This document shows, piece by piece, positions 16,546-26,551 of a stretch of 64,000 nt of DNA. Each line of letters starts with the position of its first letter. The stretch's first letter is position 1. Source of the DNA: Manganitrophus sp963718695 (lineage in GTDB: Bacteria > Nitrospirota > Nitrospiria > SBBL01 > Manganitrophaceae); contig OY970371.1 of the NCBI GenBank assembly GCA_963718695.1, positions 2,108,001 through 2,172,000 of the forward strand, given 5' to 3'. A model generated the notes under the pieces. It ran no database searches. It was not told the DNA's origin and was given only the letters and a program-made list of their open reading frames with translations. The translations under genes and the position numbers were made by a program.

Positions 16546-19500
16546 ATGAACCCTCGGCATTCAATAAATTTTAAAAACTCCTTCGTCCTATTCTTTTTTC
16601 TTTTGCTGTTCGGTTGTGGGGGCGCCTCTCCCAATTCAGCGGGTGCGCCGGTCCCCAATCCGGGTCCGAACCCCGGTCCCGACCCCGAGCCGGTCCCCGA
16701 AAAACAGATTGTGTACTCGGGTAAAACCACTCCGGCCGTCATTACTTCTTCCAACGCAAAGACGCTTGCAGGAGCATCATTCAATCGGAGCGATGTCGCT
16801 CCAGACATCTCGGACAGCGCCGCTCCAAGCAGTCTTTCTCAAAAGTCCCAGGTGGCCAGGGTCAGTTCTAAAATCGCGCGAGCGACCCGCCACAAAGCAT
16901 TAAAGGCCCGTTCCAAAATCCAATCCGCGCCCGATATCAGGGAGGAGATCAGCATTACCCTCCATGGACGGATCAGCGGGACTGCAACCGTTACCGGTGT
17001 CGTTAATACCGATGGGACCGGACGGCAACACGTCTTCTACGATCAATTCGACGATGGAGACGGGTTCATTCTCCTCAACGGCGCGATGACCTATGAAGTC
17101 CAGGCGTATGATCCCGTATCGGACATCGATACCGCGACCACACTGACTTTTTCCGCCCTAACATATAAAGACCCGGTGAGCTACTTTAGCATCAGCGGGA
17201 TCATCGACAGCAAAATCACGGTCAATGAGAACACGATCCTGTTAACAATCAACACCACGGTGGAAGACCAGAATACGCTAAGGCAATTTAAAGCGGAAAA
17301 CTACTCCATCAAGGAGGTTTATGACAGCCTCTCCTACCCCTCGAGATATTCGAGAACCCTCAGTGGCAGGCTGTACGACTCGACGGAAGGCTACGTCGAT
17401 GTGGTCACCTCCACGCCTCTCTTCTTCAGCAGCTACCTTCAACCGTTTCCGAATGCCGGCGGCCCCGTGCTTCTGACCGGACAAGACGGCGCTCAGATTC
17501 GGATAACCCCTCTCTCGACGACGCGGGTCCGGATCGAGGTCGATTCGGAGGGAGACGGAACCATTGAAATGGCCGTTGTCTTGCTCTGGCCGGCCCTCAC
17601 GGGAGGGGATGATACCCCCGCAAACGCCGCCCCGACAGCAAATGCAGGACCAGACCAAAACGTCATTGTCCGGGAGGTCGTCACCCTAAACGGAAACGGA
17701 AGCAGCGATGCCGATGGGGATGCCCTCACCTATGCCTGGTCGATGATTTCGATCCCGGAAGGGAGCAACGCAGCCCTTTCCGATCTCGGCGCGGTTCGCC
17801 CCTTTTTCACGGCCGATCTCCCCGGAACCTATACGATCCGCCTTATCGTCAATGACGGCACCGTGAGCAGCGATGCCGACAGTGTCTCGGTCGTCGCAAC
17901 CCGTACTCGGCCGATCTCGAATGCAGGAGCTGATCAAACCGCACCAAGCGGTACGGAGGTGAGACTGGATGGAAGCGGAAGTCGTGATCCAAACGGGGGA
18001 ACGTTGCGCTATCAATGGACGTTCGTCACCCGGCCGATCGGAAGCAACACTTCCGTCTCGAATGCTTCCAGCGTCAATCCGACTTTCCTCGCCAACGTCG
18101 AAGGCACCTATGAAATCGATCTGATCGTCGATAACGGCCATGACACCAGCGTCTCAGATCGACTGGTTATCAGAGCGTTGAAGCAGATCAGTCCGTTGAA
18201 CTATCGGGTGATCGACGCGGAATACAGCAAGCAGCTTGACAAAATAATTATGGTCTCTTCCAATCCGAATCAGCTCCACGTTTATGATCCGATCACCCAT
18301 AACAACGTCGCCGTGGCGCTGCCGCTGCTGCCCACTTCCGTATCGGTGAGACCGGACGGGCTCTTTGCAGCGGTCGGCCACAACGGGTGGGCCTCCTATG
18401 TCGATTTATCCGCAGGGAGGCTCATCAAGACAGTGGCCGTGAGCGCGGATGTGAAGGATATTATTCTCGCCGAAAACGGCTACCTCTATGCCTTCCCGAG
18501 AGTAGATCAATGGGTCGTCATCCACAGCGTCAATCTTGCCACGGAAATCGAAACCCTCTCAACGGGAACCATCCGTGCGTGGACTTTGGTTAAGCTTCAC
18601 CCGAATGGAAGGGTGATCTACGGCGCCGACAACGGCCTCTCTCCTTCCGATATTGAGAAATACAGTATCGAGAATGGGACAGCCCAGGTGCTTTATGATT
18701 CTCCTTACCACGGGGACCATCCGATGTGCGGCGATCTCTGGATCTCGGAAGACGGCTTGCGGATATTTACGAAATGCGGAAGGGTCTTCCGATCGTCGGA
18801 CGTTCAATCCGAGGACATGGTTTATAATGGCGCTCTCAGCAATGTCGACTTTATTACCCATCTGACTCATTCATCGGCGATGAATAAAGTGATTGTGATT
18901 CCATCGAGCTCCTGGTTCGACTCGAACGTCCAGGATACCGAGATTCGATTTTATGATTACCAGTTTCTCTCGTTCGACAAACAAATCGAACTTCCTCCCT
19001 TCATTGCCCAAGGAGATACCTTCGATGCACATGGCCGTTTCGTCTTTGTCAGCAGCGACGGAAACCGGCAGTTTGTCGTCGTTCAAGCTGATGCCACCTC
19101 CGGATTGCTCTATGATTTCGGGGTCGTGAATTACGGCGGCCCGGACGAGCCGGTTCGTCCTATTCCCATTGCGAATGCCGGCGGCGACCAGTATGTCCCG
19201 ATCGGTTCAACCGTCACACTGGACGGAAGCGCCAGCGGCGACCCGGGCGGGGGTGCAATCACTTACAATTGGAGCTTTGTATCGCGCCCGAACGGAAGTA
19301 ACGCAACCCTCTCCGACGTGAACGCCGCGAAACCGACTTTTGTCGCCGACGTAGAAGGACCCTATGAAATCAATTTGATCGTGAACAACGGCCGGGCAAG
19401 CAGCCCCGCCGACAGCGTCACGGTGAGCGCCTCGAACAGTCCCATCCGGGGGCTTTCCTATCGCGTCATCGACGCCGAGTACAGCAAGCAGATGGATAAA

Positions 19501-20382
19501 ATTATCATGATCTCCTCCAGTCCGGATCGGGTCCATATCTACGACCCGCTGACTCAGAAGGACACCGCGGTCTCCTTACCTCTGACGCCGACCTCCTTGT
19601 CCGTCGGCCCGGACGGAGTCCATGCGGCGGTCGGCCATGATGCCTATGTCTCTTACATCGATCTATCGGCTGGGACTTTAGTGAAAACAATCGCCGTCAG
19701 CGCGCAGGTCGGCGACGTTGTCCTCGCCGGGAACGGCTACATCTACGCCTTTCCGAAAGTCGACCAATGGGTCACTATTCACAGCGTCAATATCTCCGCT
19801 GGAACGGAGACCCTCGATTCCATCATTTATGCCGGCTCCATGGCCAGGCTCCACCCAAACGGGCGGGCGATGTACACCGCTTCGGGGAATCTGCAAAAAT
19901 TCAGCGTCGTGAATGGACCTGCGGCGCCGTTCTACGGCAATGCGTTTACCTTTGGGCCGGGGCATTGCGGTAATTTCTGGATTTCAGACGACGGTCTTCG
20001 AATTTTTACCCGGTGTGGCGAGGTCTATCGATCTTCCGATGTCCAAGCCGAAGACATGACCTATAACGGCTCTTTAAGCGAGCTGCAGGATGTGACCCAT
20101 TTGAGCCATTCGGCGCTTACGAATAAAGTGGTTGCGATTCCTCAACCCCTCTGGTGGGACACCACCGGTCCTCAGGACACCCAAATACAGATCTACGATG
20201 ATACCTTCTTAGGTTTTGAGAGAAGCATCTCCCTGCCGACATTCAACGTCAACAGCCACTCATACCCGGGGCATGGCCGGTTTGTGTTTATAAAAAGCGA
20301 CGGCAGTCAATATATTGTGATCCTCCAGGCCGATGCGGCCTCGGGAATGCTCTTCGATTTTGGTGTAGTCACATTCCAATAA
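16546..20382 (+). CDS. Giant lipoprotein with PKD-like domains and two duplicated propeller-like modules
   Basis: About 1278 residues from ATG 16546. That start gives an immediate signal peptide with lipobox (LLLFGC, then GGASPNS) and a Pro-rich linker; the frame is open from 16456, but the extra 30 residues are hydrophilic. Domains: N-terminal unknown region (about 60-370), then PKD/REJ-like Ig folds (each ANAGPDQ..., DGDALTYAWS..., YTIRLIVNDG) near 380-470, 480-565 and 890-980. Two ~300-residue modules (570-880 and 985-1278) are clear duplicates, each starting YRVIDAEYSKQ and ending LLYDFGVV, likely beta-propellers. It is probably a surface adhesion or matrix protein. It stands alone. Confidence 0.85.
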   Translation: MNPRHSINFKNSFVLFFFLLLFGCGGASPNSAGAPVPNPGPNPGPDPEPVPEKQIVYSGKTTPAVITSSNAKTLAGASFNRSDVAPDISDSAAPSSLSQKSQVARVSSKIARATRHKALKARSKIQSAPDIREEISITLHGRISGTATVTGVVNTDGTGRQHVFYDQFDDGDGFILLNGAMTYEVQAYDPVSDIDTATTLTFSALTYKDPVSYFSISGIIDSKITVNENTILLTINTTVEDQNTLRQFKAENYSIKEVYDSLSYPSRYSRTLSGRLYDSTEGYVDVVTSTPLFFSSYLQPFPNAGGPVLLTGQDGAQIRITPLSTTRVRIEVDSEGDGTIEMAVVLLWPALTGGDDTPANAAPTANAGPDQNVIVREVVTLNGNGSSDADGDALTYAWSMISIPEGSNAALSDLGAVRPFFTADLPGTYTIRLIVNDGTVSSDADSVSVVATRTRPISNAGADQTAPSGTEVRLDGSGSRDPNGGTLRYQWTFVTRPIGSNTSVSNASSVNPTFLANVEGTYEIDLIVDNGHDTSVSDRLVIRALKQISPLNYRVIDAEYSKQLDKIIMVSSNPNQLHVYDPITHNNVAVALPLLPTSVSVRPDGLFAAVGHNGWASYVDLSAGRLIKTVAVSADVKDIILAENGYLYAFPRVDQWVVIHSVNLATEIETLSTGTIRAWTLVKLHPNGRVIYGADNGLSPSDIEKYSIENGTAQVLYDSPYHGDHPMCGDLWISEDGLRIFTKCGRVFRSSDVQSEDMVYNGALSNVDFITHLTHSSAMNKVIVIPSSSWFDSNVQDTEIRFYDYQFLSFDKQIELPPFIAQGDTFDAHGRFVFVSSDGNRQFVVVQADATSGLLYDFGVVNYGGPDEPVRPIPIANAGGDQYVPIGSTVTLDGSASGDPGGGAITYNWSFVSRPNGSNATLSDVNAAKPTFVADVEGPYEINLIVNNGRASSPADSVTVSASNSPIRGLSYRVIDAEYSKQMDKIIMISSSPDRVHIYDPLTQKDTAVSLPLTPTSLSVGPDGVHAAVGHDAYVSYIDLSAGTLVKTIAVSAQVGDVVLAGNGYIYAFPKVDQWVTIHSVNISAGTETLDSIIYAGSMARLHPNGRAMYTASGNLQKFSVVNGPAAPFYGNAFTFGPGHCGNFWISDDGLRIFTRCGEVYRSSDVQAEDMTYNGSLSELQDVTHLSHSALTNKVVAIPQPLWWDTTGPQDTQIQIYDDTFLGFERSISLPTFNVNSHSYPGHGRFVFIKSDGSQYIVILQADAASGMLFDFGVVTFQ

Positions 20383-20448
20383 TCTGCGGAACAGGTTATC
20401 CACCTAAAAACCGCGCCGCCTCTCTTTTCGATCGGCCCAATATGATTA

Positions 20449-21226
20449 TCAATTTGGCAACGCCTGATACCAGCCGTTGGATTGGGCGAGTTTAACGAGG
20501 GTGTCGAACAGCCCGGTCAGCCGTTCGCTCGTAAGAAGCTCCGTTTTCTTTCCATCCGCAATCACTCTCCCCGTTTTCAAGAGGATGATCCGTTCGACTT
20601 CAGGCGGGATCTCGTGGAGGTGATGGGTCACGAGAAGAATGGTCTTTCCCTGCCGGATCAGGTCCCGGACCAGGTCGAGATATTGAAAGCAGGCGCGCAG
20701 GTCGAGGCCGCTCGTCGGCTCGTCCAAGACGAGGGTTCCCGGATCGTGCACGAGGGCTCTCCCAAGCAAAAAACGCCGCTGCTCGCCGGCGGACATCTCC
20801 GCGAATCTCCTCTCCTGCAAGGCCGCAATCCCAAGCCGCTCCATCACCTCTCCGACTCGCTTCCGTTGCGCGTCGCTGAATTCTTGGTGGCCATAGAGGC
20901 CGATGCTTGAATCATAACCGGAGAGGATCACCTCCGCTCCCCGAACCGAACTCATATAATCCCGCTGCAGATCATGGGAGACGATGCCGAGCTGCGCGCG
21001 CACCTCCCAGAGATTCCAATGCTCCCGACCGAAGAGCCGCACGCCGCCCCGATGAGAAGCGGCCCGGATCTCGCCGGAGAGCAGTTTGAGGAGTGTGGAC
21101 TTGCCTGCCCCATTCGGGCCGAGGAGGGCGGTCTGACAACCGGTCTCGATCCGAAGCGACAGATCGGAGAAGACCGGAGTCGCGCCTTGGTAGACGTTCT
21201 GCGTTTTGAATCTCGATGATGTTCAA
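20449..21226 (-). CDS. ABC transporter ATP-binding protein, with a frameshift near the N-terminus
   Basis: The main frame (20449-21042) encodes the Q loop, the signature-type motif (MSAGEQRRF), Walker B (LVLDEP) and the H loop (LLVTHH). The Walker A (GPNGAGKST) is encoded further upstream in the same frame, but this stretch has no start codon. The natural start (TTG 21226, reading MNIIEIQN) is in another frame and shifts near 21195, just before NVYQGATPVF. So the intact protein would be about 258 residues with one base inserted or lost. If real, the shift kills the gene or leaves a Walker-A-less product from GTG 21042; a sequencing error is equally possible. No permease is adjacent. Probably an ATPase for export of an unknown cargo. 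Confidence 0.7.
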
Positions 21227-21656
21227 CGGGCGCTCCTTGTTTCGTGAGAATAAGAAAAAACAGATCGGCTGTCAAACCGTTTAAATGGGGCGCCGGCCCC
21301 ACATAAAAATAAACCGTGGCAAGACAGCCTCACGGTGGGGCTTGGGGCAACGCCCCATTTCAAGCATCATGACCCCGCGACCATCGGCGTATTTTAAAAG
21401 GAGAAACACCGTTACGGGTTATTGGCTAAAGCCATGTGATACGATAGATTCACGTTGACAGATAAAAAGCTCCCTGGTATCCTGGCCGAACGATGGACAT
21501 TTTAAACGCAACACCATACCGGCTCGTGAGCTCCCTTCCGCACCGCACCCTCTTACCAGAAGCGAGTCGCTTATCCGCGTCTTCCTAATCCATATCCGCG
21601 ATCCGCAGTTTTACGCCCTGCCGGCCGCGACCCGCGCCAAAAACGGCAATATCCGT
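21227..21656. other. Intergenic, includes conserved but start-less 5' part of the radical SAM frame
   Basis: Between the ABC gene and the radical SAM start. GC-rich inverted repeats lie around 21281-21360. From about 21460 the radical SAM reading frame is open, and from 21576 it encodes the conserved family N-terminus (VFLIHIRDPQFYALPAAT), but it has no ATG, GTG or TTG before 21657. Confidence 0.5.
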
Positions 21657-23198
21657 GTGATGGGATTTCCCCCGATCGGGATTATGTCGCTCTCCGCCGT
21701 GCTCAAGGAGGCCGGCCACGAGTGCGTCATGTTCGATCAGGCCAACCCGGAAACCCCCAACGAAGTCATCATCGAAGAAATCCGACGCCAGAAACCGGAC
21801 CTCGTCGGGATGAGCTTTCTGAGCACCACCAGCTATCCCTACGCAAAGATCATGGCGCGCCAGATCCGCGCCGTCGACTCGACCGTCCGCCTCGCCTTCG
21901 GCGGCGTCTTCGCCTCCCTCAACGCGGGACTGGTGAAGATGCAATGTCCCGAGGTCGACTTCGTCTGCCGCGGCGACGGCGAGCAGCTGATTCTCGACCT
22001 GATGGCAAGTTTGAATAACCCCGAGGCGGTGTTGGGACTGACCTGGGCGAAAGACGGACGGGTGATCAACAACCCGAACCGGGAGACGGAGCGCCATCTC
22101 GATCAATGGCCTTTCCCCGACCGCGAAAGCCTGCCGCTCGATTTTATCGAGTCGATGCCGCTCGACGTGCCGGCCGTCCTCTCCATGGAACGCTTCACGA
22201 CGATGCAGACCTCCCGCGGCTGTCCCTGGCCGTGCGTCTTCTGCGACATTCCGATCTTCAACGACGGCAAGTGGCGCTTCCGCAGCGCCGAGCATGTGGT
22301 GAAAGAGTTCAAGTACCTTCAGGAGCTCGGCTACGGGGCGGTCTACTTCGTCGACGATCATTTTCTGCTGAAGGCCAAGCGGATCGAGGCGATCTGCCAG
22401 GGCCTCATCGACGAAAAGATCACTATCGAATGGGGGGTGGAGGGGCGGGTCGATTCGGTCTGCCAGCATCTTTTCCCCATCATGGCGAAGGCCCACTGCC
22501 GGACGATTATGTTCGGGATCGAGAGCGGCAGCCAGAAGATCCTCGACCGGCTGAAGAAAGAGCAGACGCTCGAAGAGGTCGAATCGGCCGTGACGAACGC
22601 GAAGAAGGCCGGCATCGAGATCGTTCATGGCTTCTTCGTCGTCGGCAGTCCGGGCGAGACGGTGGAAGACATGCGGGCGACCTTTGATTTTGCCTCCCGC
22701 CTGAAGTTGGACACTTTCGGCTTCAATCGCCTCTGCGTCTACCGCGGGACCCCCCTCTGGAAGGAATATGTCGAGCGCGGGCTGGTCAACGACACCACCG
22801 ACTGGTACAAATACTTCAAATGCTCGGAGATCGATCCGACCTGCCTTCCCGGCCCGGTGATCAACGACGAACGGAACGCCGGCCTGCGTCGGCTCTTTGT
22901 TTACAAGCTGACCCACTACCCGATCCAGATCCTGACGCTGCTCCGCCGCTTTTTGCGCTATATGCCGCTGCGCGATGTGCTCTATCTGATCATCAAGCCG
23001 TTCCTCGGAAAGAAAAAAGGACAGACCAACGCCGAAGTGCTGTCGCGCGCGGTGGAACACGGCGCGCTCAAAGATGCCGCCGCACAGCTCACGATGGTCG
23101 ACGACCATGTGCTGGAGCGGGTCATCGAGGAGTCAAAGGCCGAGCGCCTCCGCATTCAACAAGAGGCCGAACGCGGCGCCGCGGCCCCCCGCCGGTAA
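21657..23198 (+). CDS. B12-binding-domain radical SAM protein
   Basis: The 513-residue frame begins with a cobalamin-binding Rossmann domain (about 1-140, with DLVGMSFLSTTSYPYAK and FGGVFAS) and continues with a radical SAM barrel whose Fe-S motif is CPWPCVFC (Cys-x3-Cys-x2-Cys) near residue 185. The C-terminal ~110 residues include a charged helix (ESKAERLRIQQEAERG). Such enzymes methylate or rearrange unactivated carbons; the substrate is unknown. The canonical start (GTG 21657) truncates the first strand of the B12 domain, see findings. A copy of its last ~28 codons lies at 35678-35763. Neighbours give no pathway. Confidence 0.88.
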   Translation: MMGFPPIGIMSLSAVLKEAGHECVMFDQANPETPNEVIIEEIRRQKPDLVGMSFLSTTSYPYAKIMARQIRAVDSTVRLAFGGVFASLNAGLVKMQCPEVDFVCRGDGEQLILDLMASLNNPEAVLGLTWAKDGRVINNPNRETERHLDQWPFPDRESLPLDFIESMPLDVPAVLSMERFTTMQTSRGCPWPCVFCDIPIFNDGKWRFRSAEHVVKEFKYLQELGYGAVYFVDDHFLLKAKRIEAICQGLIDEKITIEWGVEGRVDSVCQHLFPIMAKAHCRTIMFGIESGSQKILDRLKKEQTLEEVESAVTNAKKAGIEIVHGFFVVGSPGETVEDMRATFDFASRLKLDTFGFNRLCVYRGTPLWKEYVERGLVNDTTDWYKYFKCSEIDPTCLPGPVINDERNAGLRRLFVYKLTHYPIQILTLLRRFLRYMPLRDVLYLIIKPFLGKKKGQTNAEVLSRAVEHGALKDAAAQLTMVDDHVLERVIEESKAERLRIQQEAERGAAAPRR

Positions 23199-23240
23199 TC
23201 CATTCCCTCTCCGATAAAACCCTTTTTCTAAGAGAAACGG

Positions 23241-25319
23241 TTACTTCGGCGGCATTCCGACAGATTCATTCTCAAGGTGACTTTCCCTCTGCGGAAGCCA
23301 GAAAAAAAAGGCGGCTCCCCGTCCTTTTTCACTTTCGAGCCAAACCTTTCCACGATTCGAATGGATCATTTTCTTCACGATCGCCAGCCCCACCCCGGTC
23401 CCCTCCGCCTGGATATCCTGCAGCCGATGAAAAAGATCGAAGATCTTCTCGTGGTAGGCCGGATCAATCCCGATTCCATTATCTTTGACGAAAAACTCCA
23501 CCCCTTTATCGACCACTTTCCCGCCGATCTCGATGCGCGGGTGGGCCTGGCCGCCCATAAACTTCGCGGCGTTGGTGATCAAGTTCTGAAAAAGCGAGGT
23601 GAGCTGCGCGTGTTCAAGCGTAAAATGCGGCAGCGGCTTTTGAAGAACCACCTCGATCTTATTTTTCTGAAAAGAAGGTTGATGGATCTTCAGGATTTTT
23701 TCAATCACCTCTCCCGCCGCTGCGCGCTTCCCCGCCGGCTGTTTTCGGCCGACCCTCGAAAGCGACGAGAGGTCCATCATCATCGTTTCCATCTGACCGG
23801 CGTTGAAAATAATCCGCTCGACATAGTGCTTCGCCTTTTCATTCAGCTCTCCGCACTGGTCCTTCAAAAGAGAAGCCATCCCGTGCATCGAGACGACCGG
23901 TGTCTTCAAATCGTGAGAGATCGTATAAACAAACGACTCCAGCGTTCTGACCTCCTCTTCCAACGCCTCGCTGGCCTGCCGGCGCTCGGTAATGTCCCGA
24001 AAGCTCCAGACCCTTCCGACCGCCTCGTTTCCGAGCCGCTGCGGCTTCGAATACCGCTCAAACGTCCGGCCGTCGGCCAATTCCAGCGTATCAAAAATTT
24101 CCGCATCGGGATGTTCGTATAATTCCATGACCTTTTTGAAAAACGATTCGGGATCTTTTAATTGATTCGTTACAAATGCCAGCAATACCCTGTCGTCTTT
24201 CGTTTCTAAAATATTCCGTTTGAGAAACTCGGGAAGGCCCCACATCTCGTTGAACTGATCATTCATTAACGTGATTTTCTTTCCGTCTTTATCGACCACC
24301 AAAATGCCGTCCCCGGTCGATTCCAATGTCGCGCTCAGCAAAGAGAGGCTTCTTTTACTTTCCTCCTCCGCCTGTCTGCGGGCGGTCACGTCCTTCATCG
24401 TCACAACGGCCCCCACGACGGAACCATATTCCCGGATGGGGTTGCCGGCCGCCTCAACCAAGAGGGACCGGCCGTCTCCGCGTAAAATCACCTTGTCCGA
24501 GCCCTGATGGGCCAGTCCCTCTCGATACGAGTGGATCTGATCCATCCCGGGAGAGGAATCCTTTACATCCCTCAAAACCCGATCGATATGCAGCCCGACC
24601 AGGGTTTCCAGGGGATACCCCGTCATCTTCTCCGCCGCCGGATTTGCAAAGGTGATGACGCCACCGAGATCCAACCCGACGATTCCTTCCCCCGCGGAGT
24701 TCAACAACAGGTCGGCGTGGGCCCGGGCCCGCTCGTTAATCCGCCAATTCGCCAGAAGCACCACACTCTCGCTCAAAATAAAACCGGCGTGGATGAGGGC
24801 CCACTTCCATGGGTGAGCGAACGCATCGTGATGATTGAACACGGCCGCGGGGACAAATTGGCCGGTGATCCCGTGCTCCAAAGCGACGAAGAGGATGGCA
24901 AGGAGGTACGACATCCAATCCTGGTAGACCGAGATCACCGCCAGCACGACGAAGAAGTGAAAGTGCGCTTCGATGTAGCCGCCCGACAGATGAACCAGGA
25001 TGGCGGAGGAGGCAACAAGGCCGAGACTTGCGGCCGCGGACCGGAGACGGCGGCTCCATTTGTGCGGGGTCGCCGCAAAGGCCGCGGCGGCGATGACGGC
25101 GCCCGCTGCAATGCTTCGACCCGCGCCGGCGCCTTGGTAGAATCCGAACAGCGTCAACCCGACGGCATGAAGCCATGTCAGGATGAGAATCCACCGGTGG
25201 CGGGCGATCCATTCTCTCTGGGGAAGCGCCCGGCCTTCCGGAAGAATTTTCCGGGCCCTCTTCCAGAAACCACCGGCTTGTTCGGTCATCACTTTATTTT
25301 TTCCAAATGGAGGTATCAT
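23241..25319 (-). CDS. Membrane PAS-PAS sensor histidine kinase
   Basis: 692 residues. N-terminal ~190 residues hold several membrane helices with a His-rich motif (EAHFHFFVVLAVISVYQDW), a known sensor region of some environmental kinases. Two PAS domains follow (about 195-315 and 320-440), the first with GEGIVGLDLGG. Then HisKA with phospho-acceptor His in YTISHDLKTPVVS, and HATPase with N box (NAAKF), G1 (DNGIGID) and G2 (GTGVGLAIVKK). It would autophosphorylate and pass phosphate to an unlinked regulator, since no receiver gene is adjacent. Start at ATG 25319 is uncertain; ATG 25289 is possible. Fragments resembling its ATPase domain are at 16083 and 30064. Confidence 0.9.
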   Translation of the reverse strand: MIPPFGKNKVMTEQAGGFWKRARKILPEGRALPQREWIARHRWILILTWLHAVGLTLFGFYQGAGAGRSIAAGAVIAAAAFAATPHKWSRRLRSAAASLGLVASSAILVHLSGGYIEAHFHFFVVLAVISVYQDWMSYLLAILFVALEHGITGQFVPAAVFNHHDAFAHPWKWALIHAGFILSESVVLLANWRINERARAHADLLLNSAGEGIVGLDLGGVITFANPAAEKMTGYPLETLVGLHIDRVLRDVKDSSPGMDQIHSYREGLAHQGSDKVILRGDGRSLLVEAAGNPIREYGSVVGAVVTMKDVTARRQAEEESKRSLSLLSATLESTGDGILVVDKDGKKITLMNDQFNEMWGLPEFLKRNILETKDDRVLLAFVTNQLKDPESFFKKVMELYEHPDAEIFDTLELADGRTFERYSKPQRLGNEAVGRVWSFRDITERRQASEALEEEVRTLESFVYTISHDLKTPVVSMHGMASLLKDQCGELNEKAKHYVERIIFNAGQMETMMMDLSSLSRVGRKQPAGKRAAAGEVIEKILKIHQPSFQKNKIEVVLQKPLPHFTLEHAQLTSLFQNLITNAAKFMGGQAHPRIEIGGKVVDKGVEFFVKDNGIGIDPAYHEKIFDLFHRLQDIQAEGTGVGLAIVKKMIHSNRGKVWLESEKGRGAAFFFWLPQRESHLENESVGMPPK

Positions 25320-25626
25320 CCAACCTCAGCCGCTTTACTCGGCCCAAAAAAAAGCGAACAGGCCCGCTTCATACCGCGTTCTCTGTTCGCGTCAATGGAC
25401 TTCAATTTAAGAGGCATTACACTCAGAAATCCCTTTGCGAGATTTTATCTCCTGTTGTAAAGGTAGCATCTCTCCCCTGGCTGTCAATGAACGCTCTCTC
25501 TTAGCACATCGATGCTAAAGAAAACCCTCCGCAGGTTTTTACGTCGGAAGGTTCTTTGGCTGGACGGCATTTAATGTTATAATCACTCCCGATTTGTCCG
25601 AAAGTAATTTTACATGAGGAGGATGT
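25320..25626. other. Divergent intergenic region with a promoter for the cyclophilin gene
   Basis: About 300 bases between divergent genes. TATAAT at 25578-25583 is a good -10 for the cyclophilin gene; the -35 at 25555-25560 (TTTGGC) is poor. Nothing else is seen. Confidence 0.45.
25578..25583 (+). promoter_or_regulatory. Consensus -10 box upstream of the cyclophilin gene
   Basis: TATAAT at 25578-25583, 44 bases before the start codon. The -35 17 bases upstream is weak. Confidence 0.5.
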
Positions 25627-26238
25627 ATGCGGCGTATTTTTATGGCTTTATTTCTAATTTCTGTGGTTGGTTTTACCACTGCATGCGGCGGCGGGGGCGG
25701 CGGATCATCGAATTCGAACCCTTCGGCCAAAATCGAGACCACGATGGGGGAGATCGTGATCGAGCTCTTCGAAGACGAAGCGCCGATTGCGGTCGCCAAC
25801 TTTATCGGCCTCGCCGAGGGGACCAAGGCGTGGACCGATCCGAATACGGCACAACAGGTCACCCGGCCGTTTTATGATGGGCTGATTTTCCACCGGGTGA
25901 TTTCCGGTTTTATGATTCAGGGGGGAGATCCGCTCGGGGACGGCACCGGGGGACCCGGCTACACGTTTGAAGACGAGTTTTCTTCCGGCTTGGAATTCGA
26001 CCGGGTCGGGCGGGTCGGCATGGCGAACCTGGGGGTCAATAACCCCGATACAAACGGAAGCCAGTTTTTTATTTTAGACGGCGCGCCGCAGTCCCAACTC
26101 AATAATGTCCATACGATCTTCGGTCAAGTGACCTCCGGTCAAGAGGTCGTGAACGCGATCGCCAATGTCCAGACGGGTGCCCAGGATAGGCCGAACAACC
26201 CTCCGGTCATGACCAAGGTAACGATCCTTCGTCCTTGA
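25627..26238 (+). CDS. Cyclophilin-type peptidyl-prolyl isomerase, lipoprotein
   Basis: A 203-residue protein with a lipobox signal (TTACG, Cys near residue 20, then a Gly/Ser tether), so a membrane-anchored periplasmic or surface PPIase. The cyclophilin fold is complete: IETTMGEIVIELFEDEAP at the start, catalytic Arg in FHRVISGFMIQGGD, then GSQFFI. It catalyses proline isomerisation in exported proteins. GAGGAGGATGT precedes the ATG, and a strong terminator follows at 26268. It stands alone. Confidence 0.95.
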   Translation: MRRIFMALFLISVVGFTTACGGGGGGSSNSNPSAKIETTMGEIVIELFEDEAPIAVANFIGLAEGTKAWTDPNTAQQVTRPFYDGLIFHRVISGFMIQGGDPLGDGTGGPGYTFEDEFSSGLEFDRVGRVGMANLGVNNPDTNGSQFFILDGAPQSQLNNVHTIFGQVTSGQEVVNAIANVQTGAQDRPNNPPVMTKVTILRP

Positions 26239-26267
26239 TCAGAGGCGTTCTCCTTTAATTGGGTTAC

Positions 26268-26312
26268 AAGAGCGGGGGAGGATCTTTTTTATCGATCCTC
26301 CCCCGCTCTTTT
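26268..26312 (+). terminator. Strong terminator of the cyclophilin gene
   Basis: A 17-bp perfect stem (26268-26284 with 26294-26310) with a T-rich loop and trailing T. It is also likely to work in reverse. Confidence 0.85.
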
Positions 26313-26427
26313 GAAGCGCGTTTTTTCCCTTCCCCGGTCCTTACACTCAGAAGCTTCAGCGCGCAAAGGAAATCAGAACATTCCGTGGTCCCGGCGGGTC
26401 GGATCGTTCCTTCCGAACGACACAACT

Positions 26428-26464
26428 AGGGGCCGTGATCAGGCTGAAACGGATCACGGCCCCT
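26428..26464. other. Perfect 13-bp hairpin downstream of the tyrosinase gene
   Basis: AGGGGCCGTGATC (26428-26440) pairs exactly with GATCACGGCCCCT (26452-26464). No U-tract on either side. It sits at the convergent end of the tyrosinase gene, so a transcript-end role is likely. The rest of 26239-26551 holds nothing recognised. Confidence 0.5.
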
Positions 26465-26551
26465 GCTGAAGACAGAGATCGCATTATCGATTTTCTCCGG
26501 TCGGTTGAATCGGACGTCATCTCCCTCGTGGAGCGGAAGAGAAAGGCCGGA

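Noticed and set aside
21585..23108. Long minus-strand open frame of 507 codons
   Set aside because: It is the shadow of the radical SAM gene, with Asp/His/Arg-rich composition and no motif; the plus strand has the family motifs.
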